From the NCBI GenBank assembly GCA_905250115.1, contig CAJNOI010000024.1:754223-818222 (forward strand): 64,000 nt of DNA, given 5' to 3'. The notes under the pieces were generated by a model. That model had not been told where the DNA came from. It worked only from the letters and a program-made list of their open reading frames with translations, and made no database searches. Made by a program: the position numbers and the translations under genes. Position 1 is the stretch's first letter. The number at the start of each line of letters is the position of its first letter. Below are positions 13,809 through 26,040 of the stretch, piece by piece. This stretch comes from Adineta steineri (lineage: Eukaryota > Rotifera > Eurotatoria > Adinetida > Adinetidae).

Positions 13809-16800
13809 ATGCGACGATTATTTTGTTGTAAAAAAAGCAAAGCTGCAGGTAATTTTATCTTATTGATTATACAAGATTATTAATTATAAAAATTTCAGCA
13901 TCAAATCGAGTAATAAAAATTAATGATTCTATATACAATACATCGAAGAAATTTCGAGTAAGAAATAATAAAATGTATATAATTAAATTGAAATTTATTG
14001 ATATTCTTTTTTTCCTTCTAAGAATAATCGAATTTCAACTACAAAATATAATGTAATAACATTTCTACCAAAAAATCTTTTTGAACAATTTCGTCGACTT
14101 GCTAATGTTTATTTTGTATTTCTTCTTATTTTATTATACATTCCACAAATTAGTTCACTGCAACCAATTAGTACTTTATTTTCATTAATTTTCGTATTGA
14201 CAGTTACAGCAATCAAAGATGCTGTTGATGATATCGTTTGTTTCTTTACAGTTTTATAAAATTCTTATTAATATAATATCTATAGGCAAGGTATCGAAGT
14301 GATAAACAAATAAATAATCGACGAACGGAAATTTTAATTAATAAACAATTGATTGACAAATATTGGAGAGAAATTCAAGTGGGAGATATAATACGAATTC
14401 ATAATAATGATTTTATTCCTGTAAGAATTATTTTTATGGAATTTATGTCATTACCTTTGATGTTTATTAGGCTGATATGATATTAATTTCAAGCAGTGAA
14501 CCGAATGGATTATGTTTAATTGAAACTACTGATTTGGATGGGTAATATATAGAAGAAATAAAATAAAATGTAAAGTTTATTTTTCTAAGTGAATCGAATC
14601 TAAAACCTCGACAAGCACTCAAAGAAACAGTTTATCTTCAAGATAATTTAACAGAATTATCGAATTTTAATGGTAAGAAAACCATTTATTTAATAGCGTA
14701 ACTAGAAAAAAGTTGTGCGGATTAGGCCACTATCTGGTTTCGCACCTACATTTACTTATTTATTTATTTCTATTTTAAGCTGAGATTGAATGTGAACAAC
14801 CTAACAATAATCTTCTTCGATTTGAAGGTAAGTTAATATGGAATAGTCAAACATATGCATTAGGAAATGATAATATTCTATTGCGTGGAACTCGACTAAG
14901 AAATACACAGTGGGCTTTTGGAAGTAAGTAAATCATTGATTTGAATAAAATGTAATGTTTTTATCTATATATAATTATAATTAGTTGTTTGTTATGCCGG
15001 TCAAGATACAAAATTAATGCAAAATAGTGGTAAACCAAAATTTAAACGAACGAAAATTGATCATTGGCTAAATAAAATTCTCATAGGAGTAAATTAATTT
15101 TTTCTGTTTGTATTTTTATTTTTTAGTAGATTTTTATTTTTTTAATTTTAACCTGTTCTATATTGGCAATTTGTAATGGATTTTGGGAATATAATAGTGG
15201 TTCAAAATTTCGTATTTATTTACCATGGGAATCGTATGTTTCATTAGATTCACGGACTGGTGCTATTCAAATAGCTGCACTTATATTTTTTTCATATATT
15301 ATATTATTAAATACTGTCATACCATCATCTCTTTATATCAGTATAGAAATTATTCGTCTTTTTCAAGCGAAATGGATTGATTGGGATAATCAAATGTATT
15401 ATGAACCAAATAATAGTCAAGCTCAATCACATACAGCATCATTAAGTGAAGAATTAGGTCAAATTGAATATATTTTCTCTGATAAAACAGGAACGTTAAC
15501 TCAGGTATTTGAATCAAAAACTATTGAATTAATCTTTCTGACTTTGAAAGAGAATGATGTAGAATGTTTATAAACAAATATGACTAGTCTAATCATAAAT
15601 ATTTTCCTTAGATATTATTAAATTACAAATGAACAAAATCTCTTTAGTTTTTAGAATATTATGACATTCAAAAAATGTTCTATTCGAGGTAAATTATATG
15701 GAGATATAATAAATGAGAATAGACACAATACGCGAATTACTACTGAATTAGAAAATAATAATTTTATTTGGTATGATCAAATATTAATTGATGCAATAGA
15801 AAATAATGATAATAATGAGATTAATCATTTTTTTACTTTATTGGCATTATGTCATACAGTTATAAGTGAAGAAAAAAATGGAAAAATTATTTATCAAGCT
15901 CAATCACCTGATGAAAATGCATTAGTAACAGCTGCACGTTCATTTGGTTTTGAATTTCTTGTAATTCTATTAATATCCTAATTCTTCAATTATACTCTAA
16001 TCTATTTAGAGTCGTACACAAAGTAATATTACAGTTCGTTTTCGAAATCAAACTGAAATCTATGATCTATTACACATTCTCGATTTCAATAATTATCGAA
16101 AGCGTATGTCTGTAAGTATGTTTAATAACTTTTCTATTGAATAAATCTTGTTTTCCCTTTATAGATTATAGTAAGAAAACATGGTAAAATCATTTTATAT
16201 TGCAAAGGTGCTGATTCAACTATCAAAGAAAGATTAGATCCATTGGAGAATGATATAATGACATTAACTGATGAACATTTACATGTACGTATACAGACTT
16301 GTTTTTGAGAATTTCTATTTATAATATCAATTCTTTAGAAAGTAGCTAGTGAAGGTTTACGTACATTATGTTTAGCTTGGAAAGAATTAAATGAAAAAGA
16401 TTATAAAAAATGGGCAAATAAATTGAAAAACGCAACGTAAATATTATTTATTAGAATCAAAAATGAAGCTTTTTTTCTATTAAATTTAGTACAAGTATGC
16501 AACAACGTGAAGAACAAATGAATGACTTATATGAAGAAATTGAAATAAATATGAAATTACTTGGTATGACTGCTATTGAAGATAAACTTCAAGATGGTGT
16601 ACCAGAATGTATTGAAAAATTAACACAAGCTGGTATAAATATTTGGATGTTAACTGGAGATAAAATTGGTAAATAATTTCTTGTTGTTTTTAAAAAAAAA
16701 TTTATTCTTTAGAAACTGCCGAAAATGTTGGTTTTTCTTGTCGACTTTTAAAAAACAATATGATAATAAAAAGAATTGATGAAGAAACACAAGCAGATGT

Positions 16801-18502
16801 AACATTTGCATTAAACAAATTTCGAAATGAATTAATTGAAAAAATCGAACAATTATATAATATTCATATCGACGATCGAAATAAACGACTTCAGTGGAAG
16901 AATTTCAATATTCCCCTACAAAAAATAAATTCCGAACATCATTTTCAAGGCTTTAGTTTATTAATAACTGGAACAGCATTAATTCATGCATTATCAAATG
17001 AATTAAAAATGAGCTTTCTTGAACTTTCTACAATGTGTAAAACAGTTATATGTTGTCGTGTAACACCTTTACAAAAAGCACAAATAGTAGAATTAATTAG
17101 AAAAAATGATAAAGTAATTACATTAGCTATTGGAGATGGTGCTAATGATGTTTCGATGATACAAAGTAAGTTGTACGATGTTTTTGGCAATTAAAAATAT
17201 ATTTGTCGTTTTGTATAGAAGCACATATCGGTATTGGAATCAGTGGACAAGAAGGTCGTCAAGCAGTTTTAGCTAGTGATTATAGTATTGGTCAATTTCG
17301 GTTTCTTGAACGATTGTTATTTGTTCATGGCCGTTGGTCTTATATACGTATATCAAAATTTTTACGTTATTTTTTCTACAAAAATTTCGCATTTACTTTT
17401 TGTCAATTTTGGTTTGCTTTTTACTGTGGATTTTCAGCTCAAGTAAAATCTTTATTTAAACAAAATATTTCATATATATATATATATATTATCTAAAATA
17501 GACAATATTTGATTCATTCTTTGTTACCCTTTATAATATATTCTTTACAACTTTTCCTGTTGTAACATTAGGTGTTCATGACCAAGTATATTATTTTTCG
17601 TTGAATTTTATGAAAACAAAAAGATTATTCTCTATTTAGGATATCAGTGCAAGTCATTCGATTAGTAGACCTCATTTGTAAGTTAATTTTAATCAAAATT
17701 ATAAATCATGATATCAATTTAGATATATCATTGGTCAAAAAGATCAGCTTTTTAATAGAAAAATCTTTGCTGAATGTGCTTTACATGGTCTTATAACATC
17801 TTGTATAATATTTTTCTTCTCTTATTTATGTTTATTATCAAATACCGAATCATCTGGTATACCATTAAATGATACACAATCATTTGGTTTTATGGTAGCA
17901 ACTATATTAGTAATTGTTGTTAATTTAGAGAATGCTCTTGAAATGTGGTATTGGTCAGGTATCTATATGTTTATTTTATCTGGTACAATTATACTTCATT
18001 TTATCTTTCATTTCGTTATATATTCAACATTATTACGTTTAAAATTTAAAATAAACTATCCTTATGTTGGTATTGCACAGGTGGCCATGACTAATGTTAC
18101 TTTTTGGTTTACACTTCTTCTTATATGTGTCATACTTCTATTACCTATTATCGGTCGAGAGTAAATCTCTATGAAATTTCAATTAAAATAATATAGAAAA
18201 TTAATTTAGATTTTTTCGTATACGTTTTATACCAAATGAAACTGATAAAGCTCGATTAATTCAAAAATTTTGTATTCCTCAAAAAAAAGAAACTGTTATT
18301 CCAACTGATCAAGAACCGCGACAAAGACCACAATCAGTTCGATCAACTGGGTAATTGTATTGTTTAAATGAATATTATACTAACATTATTTCTTTTTATT
18401 GTATTCAGATCGGGTTATGCATTTTCACAACAAAAAGGATGGGGACCATTGATAACATCTGGTACATTACGAACAAAATCAGCAACAAGTTCCCATACAT
18501 AA
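13809..18502 (+). CDS. P4-type phospholipid flippase, ATP8B-like
   Basis: P4-ATPases move phospholipids from the outer to the inner membrane leaflet. Twenty-one exons (13809-13848, 13899-13957, 14023-14235, 14286-14420, 14471-14541, 14590-14672, 14780-14923, 14985-15088, 15130-15504, 15655-15960, 16010-16111, 16165-16284, 16339-16436, 16490-16668, 16713-17165, 17219-17442, 17502-17585, 17640-17677, 17723-18160, 18210-18350, 18409-18502) join with matching phases to 1,166 residues. Landmarks in order are [32 protein letters not shown] (actuator loop), KLMQNSG, the phosphorylation site [42 protein letters not shown] and about ten membrane segments. Closest resemblance is to ATP8B (YLPWE, LNEELGQ-like). 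Subunit CDC50 would be expected elsewhere. One oddity: the TM4 PISL motif of the family reads PSSL here. Introns are 45-110 bp. Confidence 0.94.
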
Positions 18503-18825
18503 TAAAACTTATTTTTTGCTGTTAAATAAGTCTTTTTTTATAATAATAATTTGAGATATTTTCAGTTGAAATTAATATCAAATTAAATTATAATAACTTC
18601 ATACAAACAGCTTAAACTATCCTTCAGGCTATTGACATTTTTTTGATTGATTTGCATTATTTAAACATTTTTTTATATTATTTATAACATTAATTATGCA
18701 TAATAATGTATTATTGTACTTAATATATAATTATAACAATATTAGATTATCGTCCGAAGGATTTGGAATGGAAAACTAATGTTAAATTTTACCATGATTT
18801 GATAATAATAATATTCCATGGTATG

Positions 18826-18897
18826 GGGGATATAGCTCAGTGGTAGAGCATTCGACTGCAGATCGAGAGGTCCCTGGTTCAATCCCGGGTGTCCCCT
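18826..18897 (+). tRNA. tRNA-Cys (anticodon GCA)
   Basis: A complete 72-nt cloverleaf without intron. The acceptor stem pairs GGGGATA with TGTCCCC. T8 and A9 are present, the D stem is GCTC/GAGC, the anticodon stem is TTCGA/TCGAG with loop CTGCAGA (anticodon at 18858-18860), and the T arm carries TTCAATC. The discriminator base is T, as expected for tRNA-Cys. CCA is not encoded, as normal for eukaryotes. Runs of T start about 10 nt downstream (18904 onward) and would end RNA polymerase III transcription. Confidence 0.96.
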
Positions 18898-19225
18898 AGG
18901 CGTTTCTTTTTTTCTTTTTTTTTCTTTCGTTCTGTCGTAAGAATAACACTGCCGACGTAGAGGCTGAGTCATACAGATATATCATGACATACATTGCAAT
19001 CAATCTTTTTTTTTGATAGTAAAAGAATCTCTGTGAGATATTTGATCAAAAATAAAAACAAGCTCTTTAAATTTTCATGTCTATCAATGAAATTTTATTT
19101 TTTCTCATAATAAAAACTTTGTTTCTTTCTATAGATGATAATATATACGCATGATGTTCTAGATATCATTTTATCAACAAGAAAAAAAAGTAGGATACAA
19201 GATAAATTAAAACTATTAAAATTCA

Positions 19226-20146
19226 ATGGATATCACGACACAAGACAATATAAAAATAACTTCAGATTATGTTACAATATCTCCTGAAGTTAAATTATAT
19301 TATGAAATACGTTCATCACCTAATGTATCTTCTCAAGACAGTTTTAAAATGATTATGATTATGGGTGCATTTGCAACAATGAGACATTTCGAAGAACAAG
19401 TACAATATATTATTAATTATTTTACTTCTTGTCAAAAATCTATTGAAATTTTAACTTATGATCATCGAGGTATTGGTAAATCAACTTCAACACAATTCAT
19501 ACGTCAAACATCACGTATGCTTGCTAATGATGCATTAATTTTAATTAATCAAGTTTGGGGTACAAATTCATTTGTACATGTTTTCGGGGCAAGTCTTGGT
19601 GGAATGGTCGCACAAGAATTAGCATTACTTTTAATTCCTTTACAACGTCTTCGTTCATTATATCTTGTTGTAACATCACGTGGAACTTATATAAGACCAA
19701 TGTCATTTGGACCAAATCTTTGGTTAAAATTAATGCCATTACTTATAAAAAAAGATCGTGAACATATGATTCGTAATGTACTTCTTCCATCTGCATTTTC
19801 ACCAGAAACTATAAAAACTTCAGGTGAAATATATGCAACACTTTGGTTAAATGAATATGATCAATGGTGGGCATTTGATAATCAAAAAGCTTGTGCTTGT
19901 CAATCATCAGCAGCTGGTAGTCATTATTTAACAAATACAGGTGTACAATTAATACGTAATGCACATATACCAATAACAGTACAAATATCCAGTCAAGATA
20001 AATTAATATCACCAAGAAAACAACATGAATTAGCGAAGTTATTAAATGCGAAAGCAGTTATATTCGATCAAGGTCATATGGGAGATGATCATATAAAAGA
20101 AAAAATTTATCGTTCGATTATAGAACACATTGAAAATGTTCTATGA
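19226..20146 (+). CDS. Alpha/beta hydrolase, intronless
   Basis: A single-exon protein of 306 residues with the alpha/beta hydrolase fold signature. The oxyanion region is MGAF (46-49), followed by YDHRGIGKS (78-86). The nucleophile elbow is GASLGG with Ser123, the acid is probably Asp258 in SSQDKL and the base His284 in DQGHMG, so the triad is complete in the usual order. A lid-like insertion with WLKLM and LWLNEYDQWWAF lies between about 155 and 225. No signal peptide is evident, so a cytosolic esterase/lipase-type activity is likely; the substrate cannot be told. Absence of introns next to many-intron genes and a bacterial or fungal-like motif layout make horizontal origin possible but unproven. 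The start at 19226 has no in-frame competitor upstream. Confidence 0.85.
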   Translation: MDITTQDNIKITSDYVTISPEVKLYYEIRSSPNVSSQDSFKMIMIMGAFATMRHFEEQVQYIINYFTSCQKSIEILTYDHRGIGKSTSTQFIRQTSRMLANDALILINQVWGTNSFVHVFGASLGGMVAQELALLLIPLQRLRSLYLVVTSRGTYIRPMSFGPNLWLKLMPLLIKKDREHMIRNVLLPSAFSPETIKTSGEIYATLWLNEYDQWWAFDNQKACACQSSAAGSHYLTNTGVQLIRNAHIPITVQISSQDKLISPRKQHELAKLLNAKAVIFDQGHMGDDHIKEKIYRSIIEHIENVL

Positions 20147-20498
20147 TGATTAATATTCATATTGAATTCTGTATTTAAATCATTCGTATTGAGATTTTTC
20201 ATTAAGAAAACTGTACATGAATGAAATATAATACACATTCGAAATTCTGTTCGCTCGTCTTGTAACGATAGATGTCTCTAGATTTTCGTAACAAATTCAA
20301 TATATATCTGTTATGACTAATAGAAAAGATTTATATGGTGTAAAATTACCAATCAATTTCATTGAAACGGTATGTCAGTCATTATGACACAGCAAAAAAA
20401 TTGATTTCTATAAAATATATGATCTATATTGCAGTAAAATCATTTATCTTGATTTCCAGATAGTTTATTTTCATTGATATCGTGAACCATATTTAAAT

Positions 20499-21420
20499 AT
20501 GTTTTTACGGTCCATAATCAATAAGAATCTTTCGATTTTTCAACATACATCTTCTCGTTTGTTATCATCATTCTCGAAAAATTATGTTTGTGATTCGTCT
20601 GTTATTGAAGCTTATCAAACGAATAAAAAATTGAAATCAATTATTGATCGACAAGAACATCAATTTTATTATCATGGTGATAAAAAAGAACAACAGATAC
20701 CAACAGTTTTTAAACAAATTTCAATCAATTCTAATCTTCCAGAAAATGCACACTATCTTGTCAAGTAAGTTTTAACATTGACTTTATTAATACATAAATC
20801 ATTTCAATATCCGAAAAAATTCTAAACTAATTATTATCGAATGCATATTAGTTGAACTCCGAAGTTTTTAATACGAACAGTTTATCGTGTACTTTTGACC
20901 TGAAATAGTACATGTTTAATATCTATTATCTTATAATCTGTCTCTTAATTTTAGTTCCACATCTGCAAATTCAACTGATGATGATAAAACAAAGAAAATA
21001 TCTGTTGAAGAATTTCTTCTCATACAAACTTGGAATGATCGTAGTAAAGGTAAATTTCCTGGTTTAATTGGTATGGAAATTTTATCTATAAAACATGGTT
21101 ATGTTTCTTGTCAACTTAAAATTGGCGAAGAACTTTTGGCACCCAATGGTTATCTTCATGCTGGTGTTGTTGTTACTTTTGCCGATACTGCTTGCGGTTA
21201 TGGTTGTATTAATTCAATACCTTCTAATGCAAAATTATTTACTACAATTGAATTGAAATCAAATTTCTTAGGAACTGTCAAACCCCCAGCTGTAATATCA
21301 TGTGTAGCTCGTTTAACACATGGTGGAAAAACAACACAAGTTTGGGATGCTGAAGTAAAAGATACAAGAAAAAATAAATTAATGGCACTCTTTCGATGTA
21401 CACAATTAATTATTTATTAA
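20499..21420 (+). CDS. Hotdog-fold thioesterase (PaaI-like), probably mitochondrial
   Basis: Two exons, 20499-20764 and 20955-21420, join in frame to 243 residues. The first exon encodes an Arg/Ser/Lys-rich start (FLRSIINKNL...RLLSSF) typical of a mitochondrial presequence. The second encodes a hotdog domain: NDRSKGKFPGLIGMEI, then the family core PNGYLHAGVVVTFADTACGYG, the strand TTIELKSNFL and the closing THGGKTTQVWDAEV. In PaaI-type enzymes the LHGG/ADT region forms the acyl-CoA thioester site; here it reads LHAGVV with ADTACG, so hydrolysis of acyl-CoA is the likely reaction, with unknown chain preference. The intron is 190 bp, longer than neighbouring gene introns. Confidence 0.85.
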
Positions 21421-23082
21421 ATAACGTAATGTAGTTTATACTTTAAAGAGACACTATTTCATATGAAAAAGAACAAATATAAAAACCGATAAAAAACAAT
21501 TTACTGTATTTTTTGTTTTTTTAAATAGAATTAGCATTCATTTTTATTGTTCTTTTTGCTGAATAACAATCGAAATAATTAATTCAATGGTTAGTATGAA
21601 CTACAGACACAAAGATAAATATTTCATCAATATATAGATTCAAAAATAAAATTCATCATTAGCAAATCGTACGTACGATAAACTATTGGGTGTGCCAAAA
21701 AGATGCATCAATGAATCAAGAAATTCTTCTCTTTCATAAATATCATTCTTCCTCTTAGTATAAAATCTACGTTCGGCCCATGCAGTATCCTTTTTTCAAT
21801 TTTGATTGAAGTTTTTTCTGATTCACGTGCAACACCGTTTACGAAGTGTTTGTTGATGATCTCGGGATTTTTGAATGCATATTCTACGATACTATTTTTT
21901 ACACAAATGTTCATTGTTCGTAAACTTCTTTTTATATTTTCTTGATTGAAGTCGATTTTTTACTAAATTTATTCTCTGCTTTCTGTTGATTTTCCTACAT
22001 TAAATGAACCAATTCGATTATATTGGCATATCTATCGATGAATAGTAGAAAAATGAACCTTATTTACTAACAACACTGCAGTTTCCTATGCTTTTCTCTT
22101 CGTTATTGTATGGAATAAAGTATTAAATCAAATGAGTCAAGCTTTTCTGAATATAAATAGAGAGGATGACTAGATTTCAAAAAAGACTCGGAAACAAGTA
22201 GTAACAGATATATGAAACAACGTGGTTGAGTAAATCATAAGTGCATATACTCTATGTAACCCGTTGTTCCACTATCATGCAATTATTGCCATTATAATGC
22301 ATTATTTTCCATTATAGTGCAACAGCTAGCTACATGAGTAACAGCAGGGATCTGATCATACAGATTTTGTCAAGATTTCGATGATGCATCTTGTCAAGAA
22401 ACAATCAATGTTTTGAGATTCGCTTGTGTTAAGATATTAACAAAATGAATTATTTAATATATTAGATAGTGAATATAAATACGCTACTGTTAACTGCATC
22501 GGTAAACTTAATGAAAAATATTAGCAGAATGTTAACATTAACAAAATATCATTCAGTTATAAGAAAAGTTTTTAGAAATGTCTTGGTGTAAAAATCTCTT
22601 CATTTTGGATATGTAGAACTTTTATCTCGATAAATTTGTTTTTTTATTACTAACTACATAAATACAGCTATCTATATATTCAACTAATTATCGATTTAGA
22701 ACACTGTTAGACTATAAAATATATGATCGTTAAAGTGTTTTCATCAACTTAAATATTTAATTTATACATTTAAATTATTTTCAAGTATTGTTTAAAATAA
22801 AATAATATATAAATTCTCACGATAAAGAATTAACATTAATGTTCAATATATTATCAAAGAAGATTAATTGCGAGCAGACTAAAATCCTTAAATTCTTTTT
22901 CTTTTCTATTGTGATTATACGAATGACGATGCAGATTTCTGTCCTTTTAGAAGATCTTGCGGTTGAATAGAACTAATATGATCGTGCTGACATAGATATT
23001 TTTCTGCATATATAATGAGAAAGCACGAAGAAAAATAAAAACATTAAAGTGATGTATACCTGTGACATTCATAGATCGAGCA
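21421..23082. other. Intergenic with no assigned gene
   Basis: An open frame on the minus strand (21708-21914, 68 aa) has mixed composition but no recognised motif and flanking stops. Bases 22268-22325 hold an imperfect internal repeat (CCATTATAATGCATT and CCATTATAGTGCAA). Nothing else can be supported. Confidence 0.5.
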
Positions 23083-23995
23083 ATGATTGAATCTCTTCAA
23101 TTTATTCTTATAATAAAAATTGTCCTTTTTATCGTGATCATTCTCCTGGCTTGTATTTATTCGATTCCAATTATTTTTCTCCGACGTTTTCGTACTTCTA
23201 TTAATATATTAACTGTTAATGTTTGTATGAGTTGTATTATTTGTTCAATATATTGGATTATTTATAGTTTTTTTGAAATCGAACTATTAAATAATGTATC
23301 AAATTGGAATTGTAGTATATTCGAATATTTTCAAACTATTGTCAATTGTCAAGAAATTTATTCAGTTTGTAATATTTCAATACATCGTTTTTGTATTATT
23401 CTTTATAACAATAAACTTTTATTTAAAAGTCGACAATGGGTTTTTACTTGTATTGGAATTCAATGGTTATTAGGAATGATATGTCCCTTACCATTATTTA
23501 CTATATTTGGACAGGTAATTATTATTCTTTTTTTGAACTATTTAAAAGTATTGAAAAATAATCGGAACTGTTTTTATGTTTACATAGTCTTGTGAAAATA
23601 TTAATGAACCGTTATGGTTACGTTTATATATCTTATTGATTGTACTTGTTATTCCAAGTATACTTTTCTTGTTGATCAATATCTTTATTGTTTTACATGC
23701 TCGTTCATCGAGACAACGTGTTGCTCCGATAGCTACTATAAATCAGGAAAAACTGACATATCGTCGAGATATTCGTCTAATTAAACGAATGCTTATTCTT
23801 CTCTTAATTTTCTTGTTTGGATGGAGTCCTGTTTATATTGTATTTGCTATTCAAAATACATATAGTCTATCGGTTCAAATATTAAAATTATTGGCTACAG
23901 TCGGTGTACTTGCAGAAATTATTAATCTATTTTTATATAATCGTAAAGTGTTGATATTTTTGAAAAATAATTGTTTACATTGTAGAAATATGTAG
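23083..23995 (+). CDS. Divergent rhodopsin-class G protein-coupled receptor
   Basis: Two exons, 23083-23514 and 23588-23995, join in frame to 279 residues. Seven hydrophobic segments can be placed: FILIIKIVLFIVIILLA, INILTVNVCMSCIICSIYW, the TM3 region around CQEIYSVCNISIH, WVFTCIGIQWLLGMI, LYILLIVLVIPSILFLL, MLILLLIFLFGWSPVYIVF and ILKLLATVGVLAEIINLFLY. Class A landmarks are eroded: the DRY position reads HRF, CWxP in TM6 is GWSP and NPxxY in TM7 is NLFLY. Extracellular cysteines (NWNCS before TM3 and SCEN before TM5) could form the usual disulphide. The very short N- and C-termini are typical of lineage-specific chemosensory-type receptors of rotifers and flatworms. The ligand is unknown. 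The ATG at 23083 is chosen because the frame upstream has only a GTG. Confidence 0.78.
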
Positions 23996-24218
23996 TAGGT
24001 GTAAATATCGTGTTTATATATTAGTTTTCTGTATACTTATTGTATGTTATTAATGTCTACATCAACGTTCTAATTTAGGTATTTATAGAACTTATAAACT
24101 CGAAATGTATGTCACTTCTCAGACATAAATAATGTAAATCGAATATCAATTAATTTTATTTAATCATAAAATCTTTATAACAAAAAGAACTTTAGTGTAT
24201 TAGTTAGCACGAAATATA

Positions 24219-26040
24219 TTAATCATCATCCCAGTAGTCATAATCATTTCTTTTCGTATTATATAAATGATCTGTTTGCATATCATTGTCAAATTCTTTT
24301 TTCCAAGCATTCATCGTATCATCACAAGAACTTTTCTTTTTATTTGTATCAACCGATGGCCATGGTGCATGATCAATTACATAACCTACAAGATGAATAC
24401 AGTCAGATGCATATTTCAATGGCTCTTGCATATGTGAATGCCAAATAATATCAATCTATTCAAAGAAATAAATTTATTTTTCTTCTCTCTCTCATATCCA
24501 TACATCATGTAAAAGATCTTACCGCATATGTTGGATGTATAAAATTATATCCATTTGATGGTAGATATTTTGTTGACATGTATAAGAATCGTTCATAAGA
24601 CTTCTTTAGTCTGATTATCGATGCTTTACTAAGATCAATATCATCATATGGATAATAATTTTGAACAGGTACTGTTAACAACATTTCTTTCATATATTTT
24701 CTACATAAATCAAGCCAATTTCCATCAAGAATAATATCAGCTTCAGTGAATGAAAATGAATTATCATCATGATTAGTTAATGATACTGATGAAAAATCAA
24801 AATTTGTTTCATCCCAATATGAATATATTGGAATAACACATTTTAATGATCCAAACACGGGATGAACATATTTTGGAGCGATAGGTTTATTATCATTATG
24901 TTCAGGTAATGAACAATATTGTTCTCCAAATCGTTCTTCATATAGTTTACAAGTATCAATAAATGCTTGTTCTTTTAGAAATTGTTCCATTTCAGTTGCT
25001 AATAAAGAATGATCAATAATACGATGAAATAATCTCATGCAATCATCTCGATACATTTGTGGTCGTAGAAGATGTGTTTGCCAAATGATCTCAATATCTA
25101 ATGTTGGAATCAATAGAATATTATTTGGTGATGAAGCTTTGAGTTGCATAAATCGATAATATCTTGTCATCATTTGTTTGATGATCGATGATTGTCTCCA
25201 TTGAGAACGAAATTGTGATGCTTTTTTTTAATAATGAAATAAGTTCACGAGCTGTTTTATCGACATCAACTGATAAGTCAATTGTCCTAAACAATAGAAA
25301 CAAATTTTGAATAATTCTTACAAAAATGATGTGATTCTTCGATGTGTATGTTTATCTCTCTACTATATTGAATATTTTTTTTTGAGATTCATAATTATAC
25401 AAATTGAATAATAATATAGAGACACTATGGCATAAATATTTCTACATACGATATATGGTATATCAAGTACTAAGACTCATATGTAACTTACATATCTTGT
25501 GATTCATTTGGATGTTGTTTGAATCCACCAATAGATGCAAAACGATGTTGACCTTCTGGTCGAATAGGATATCGAGGTGGTTCACATGGTTCTCCACAGG
25601 CAAAATTTGAGCTATATTCATGATAGTGAGCTTCGACTTCTTCTAATTCTATATTACGTAAATATTTTTCATACATCCAATCTATATAAATTTCTTTATA
25701 AGATTTTGAATGTAATTTTGTTGATGCTATTAACATTAAAAGAATTGTTAAAGATCAAAGACATAAGATAAATACACGTACAATTATATTTTAGTTTCCA
25801 TATTTCATCTTGATCGGCAATCATTTTAAATGAACGACAAGTCAATGAGACATTACCTAAATCATGTACAGACAAATATTTGAATATGTCTAACATCACT
25901 TCAGTTGGAATAGTTCCAAAGTGAGAGTTTTCTAATCCATTTTTTGTTTCATCTGATGACCATGAATGTTGCCAAGTTATTTTTGGTGGACTACGCCTCG
26001 ATAAATTTTCTGTTGGTTTCAGTTTGTTAGACTGTTCCAT
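24219..26040 (-). CDS. F-box protein with GRDP (DUF1399-type) domain; one-base frameshift
   Basis: Four exons: 25782-26040, 25492-25726, 24523-25286 and 24219-24455. Exon 1 carries an F-box (IPTEVMLDIFKYLSVHDLGNVSLTCRSF, then DEIWKL; about residues 43-82), the part that docks to Skp1 in SCF ubiquitin ligases. Exons 3-4 carry features of the glycine-rich domain protein (GRDP/DUF1399) family: LIPTLDIEIIWQTHLLRPQMYRDDC and, in exon 4, the matching IDIIWHSHMQEPLKYASDC. Substrate recognition by the GRDP part is inferred. Inside exon 3, 25222-25229 is a run of eight T (A on the coding strand); seven would keep the frame from LISLLKK into ASQFRSQW, and all other exon phases then agree. This is either a sequencing error in a homopolymer or a fresh inactivating mutation. 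About 498 residues if restored. Confidence 0.82.

Noticed and set aside
18742..18972. Minus-strand 76-aa open frame containing GLNQGPLDLQSNALPLSY
   Set aside because: This is the antisense translation of the tRNA-Cys gene, a well-known false protein that recurs wherever a tRNA is translated in reverse.
21708..21914. 68-aa minus-strand frame considered as a transposase remnant
   Set aside because: No catalytic DDE motif, no terminal repeats and no continuation in neighbouring frames.
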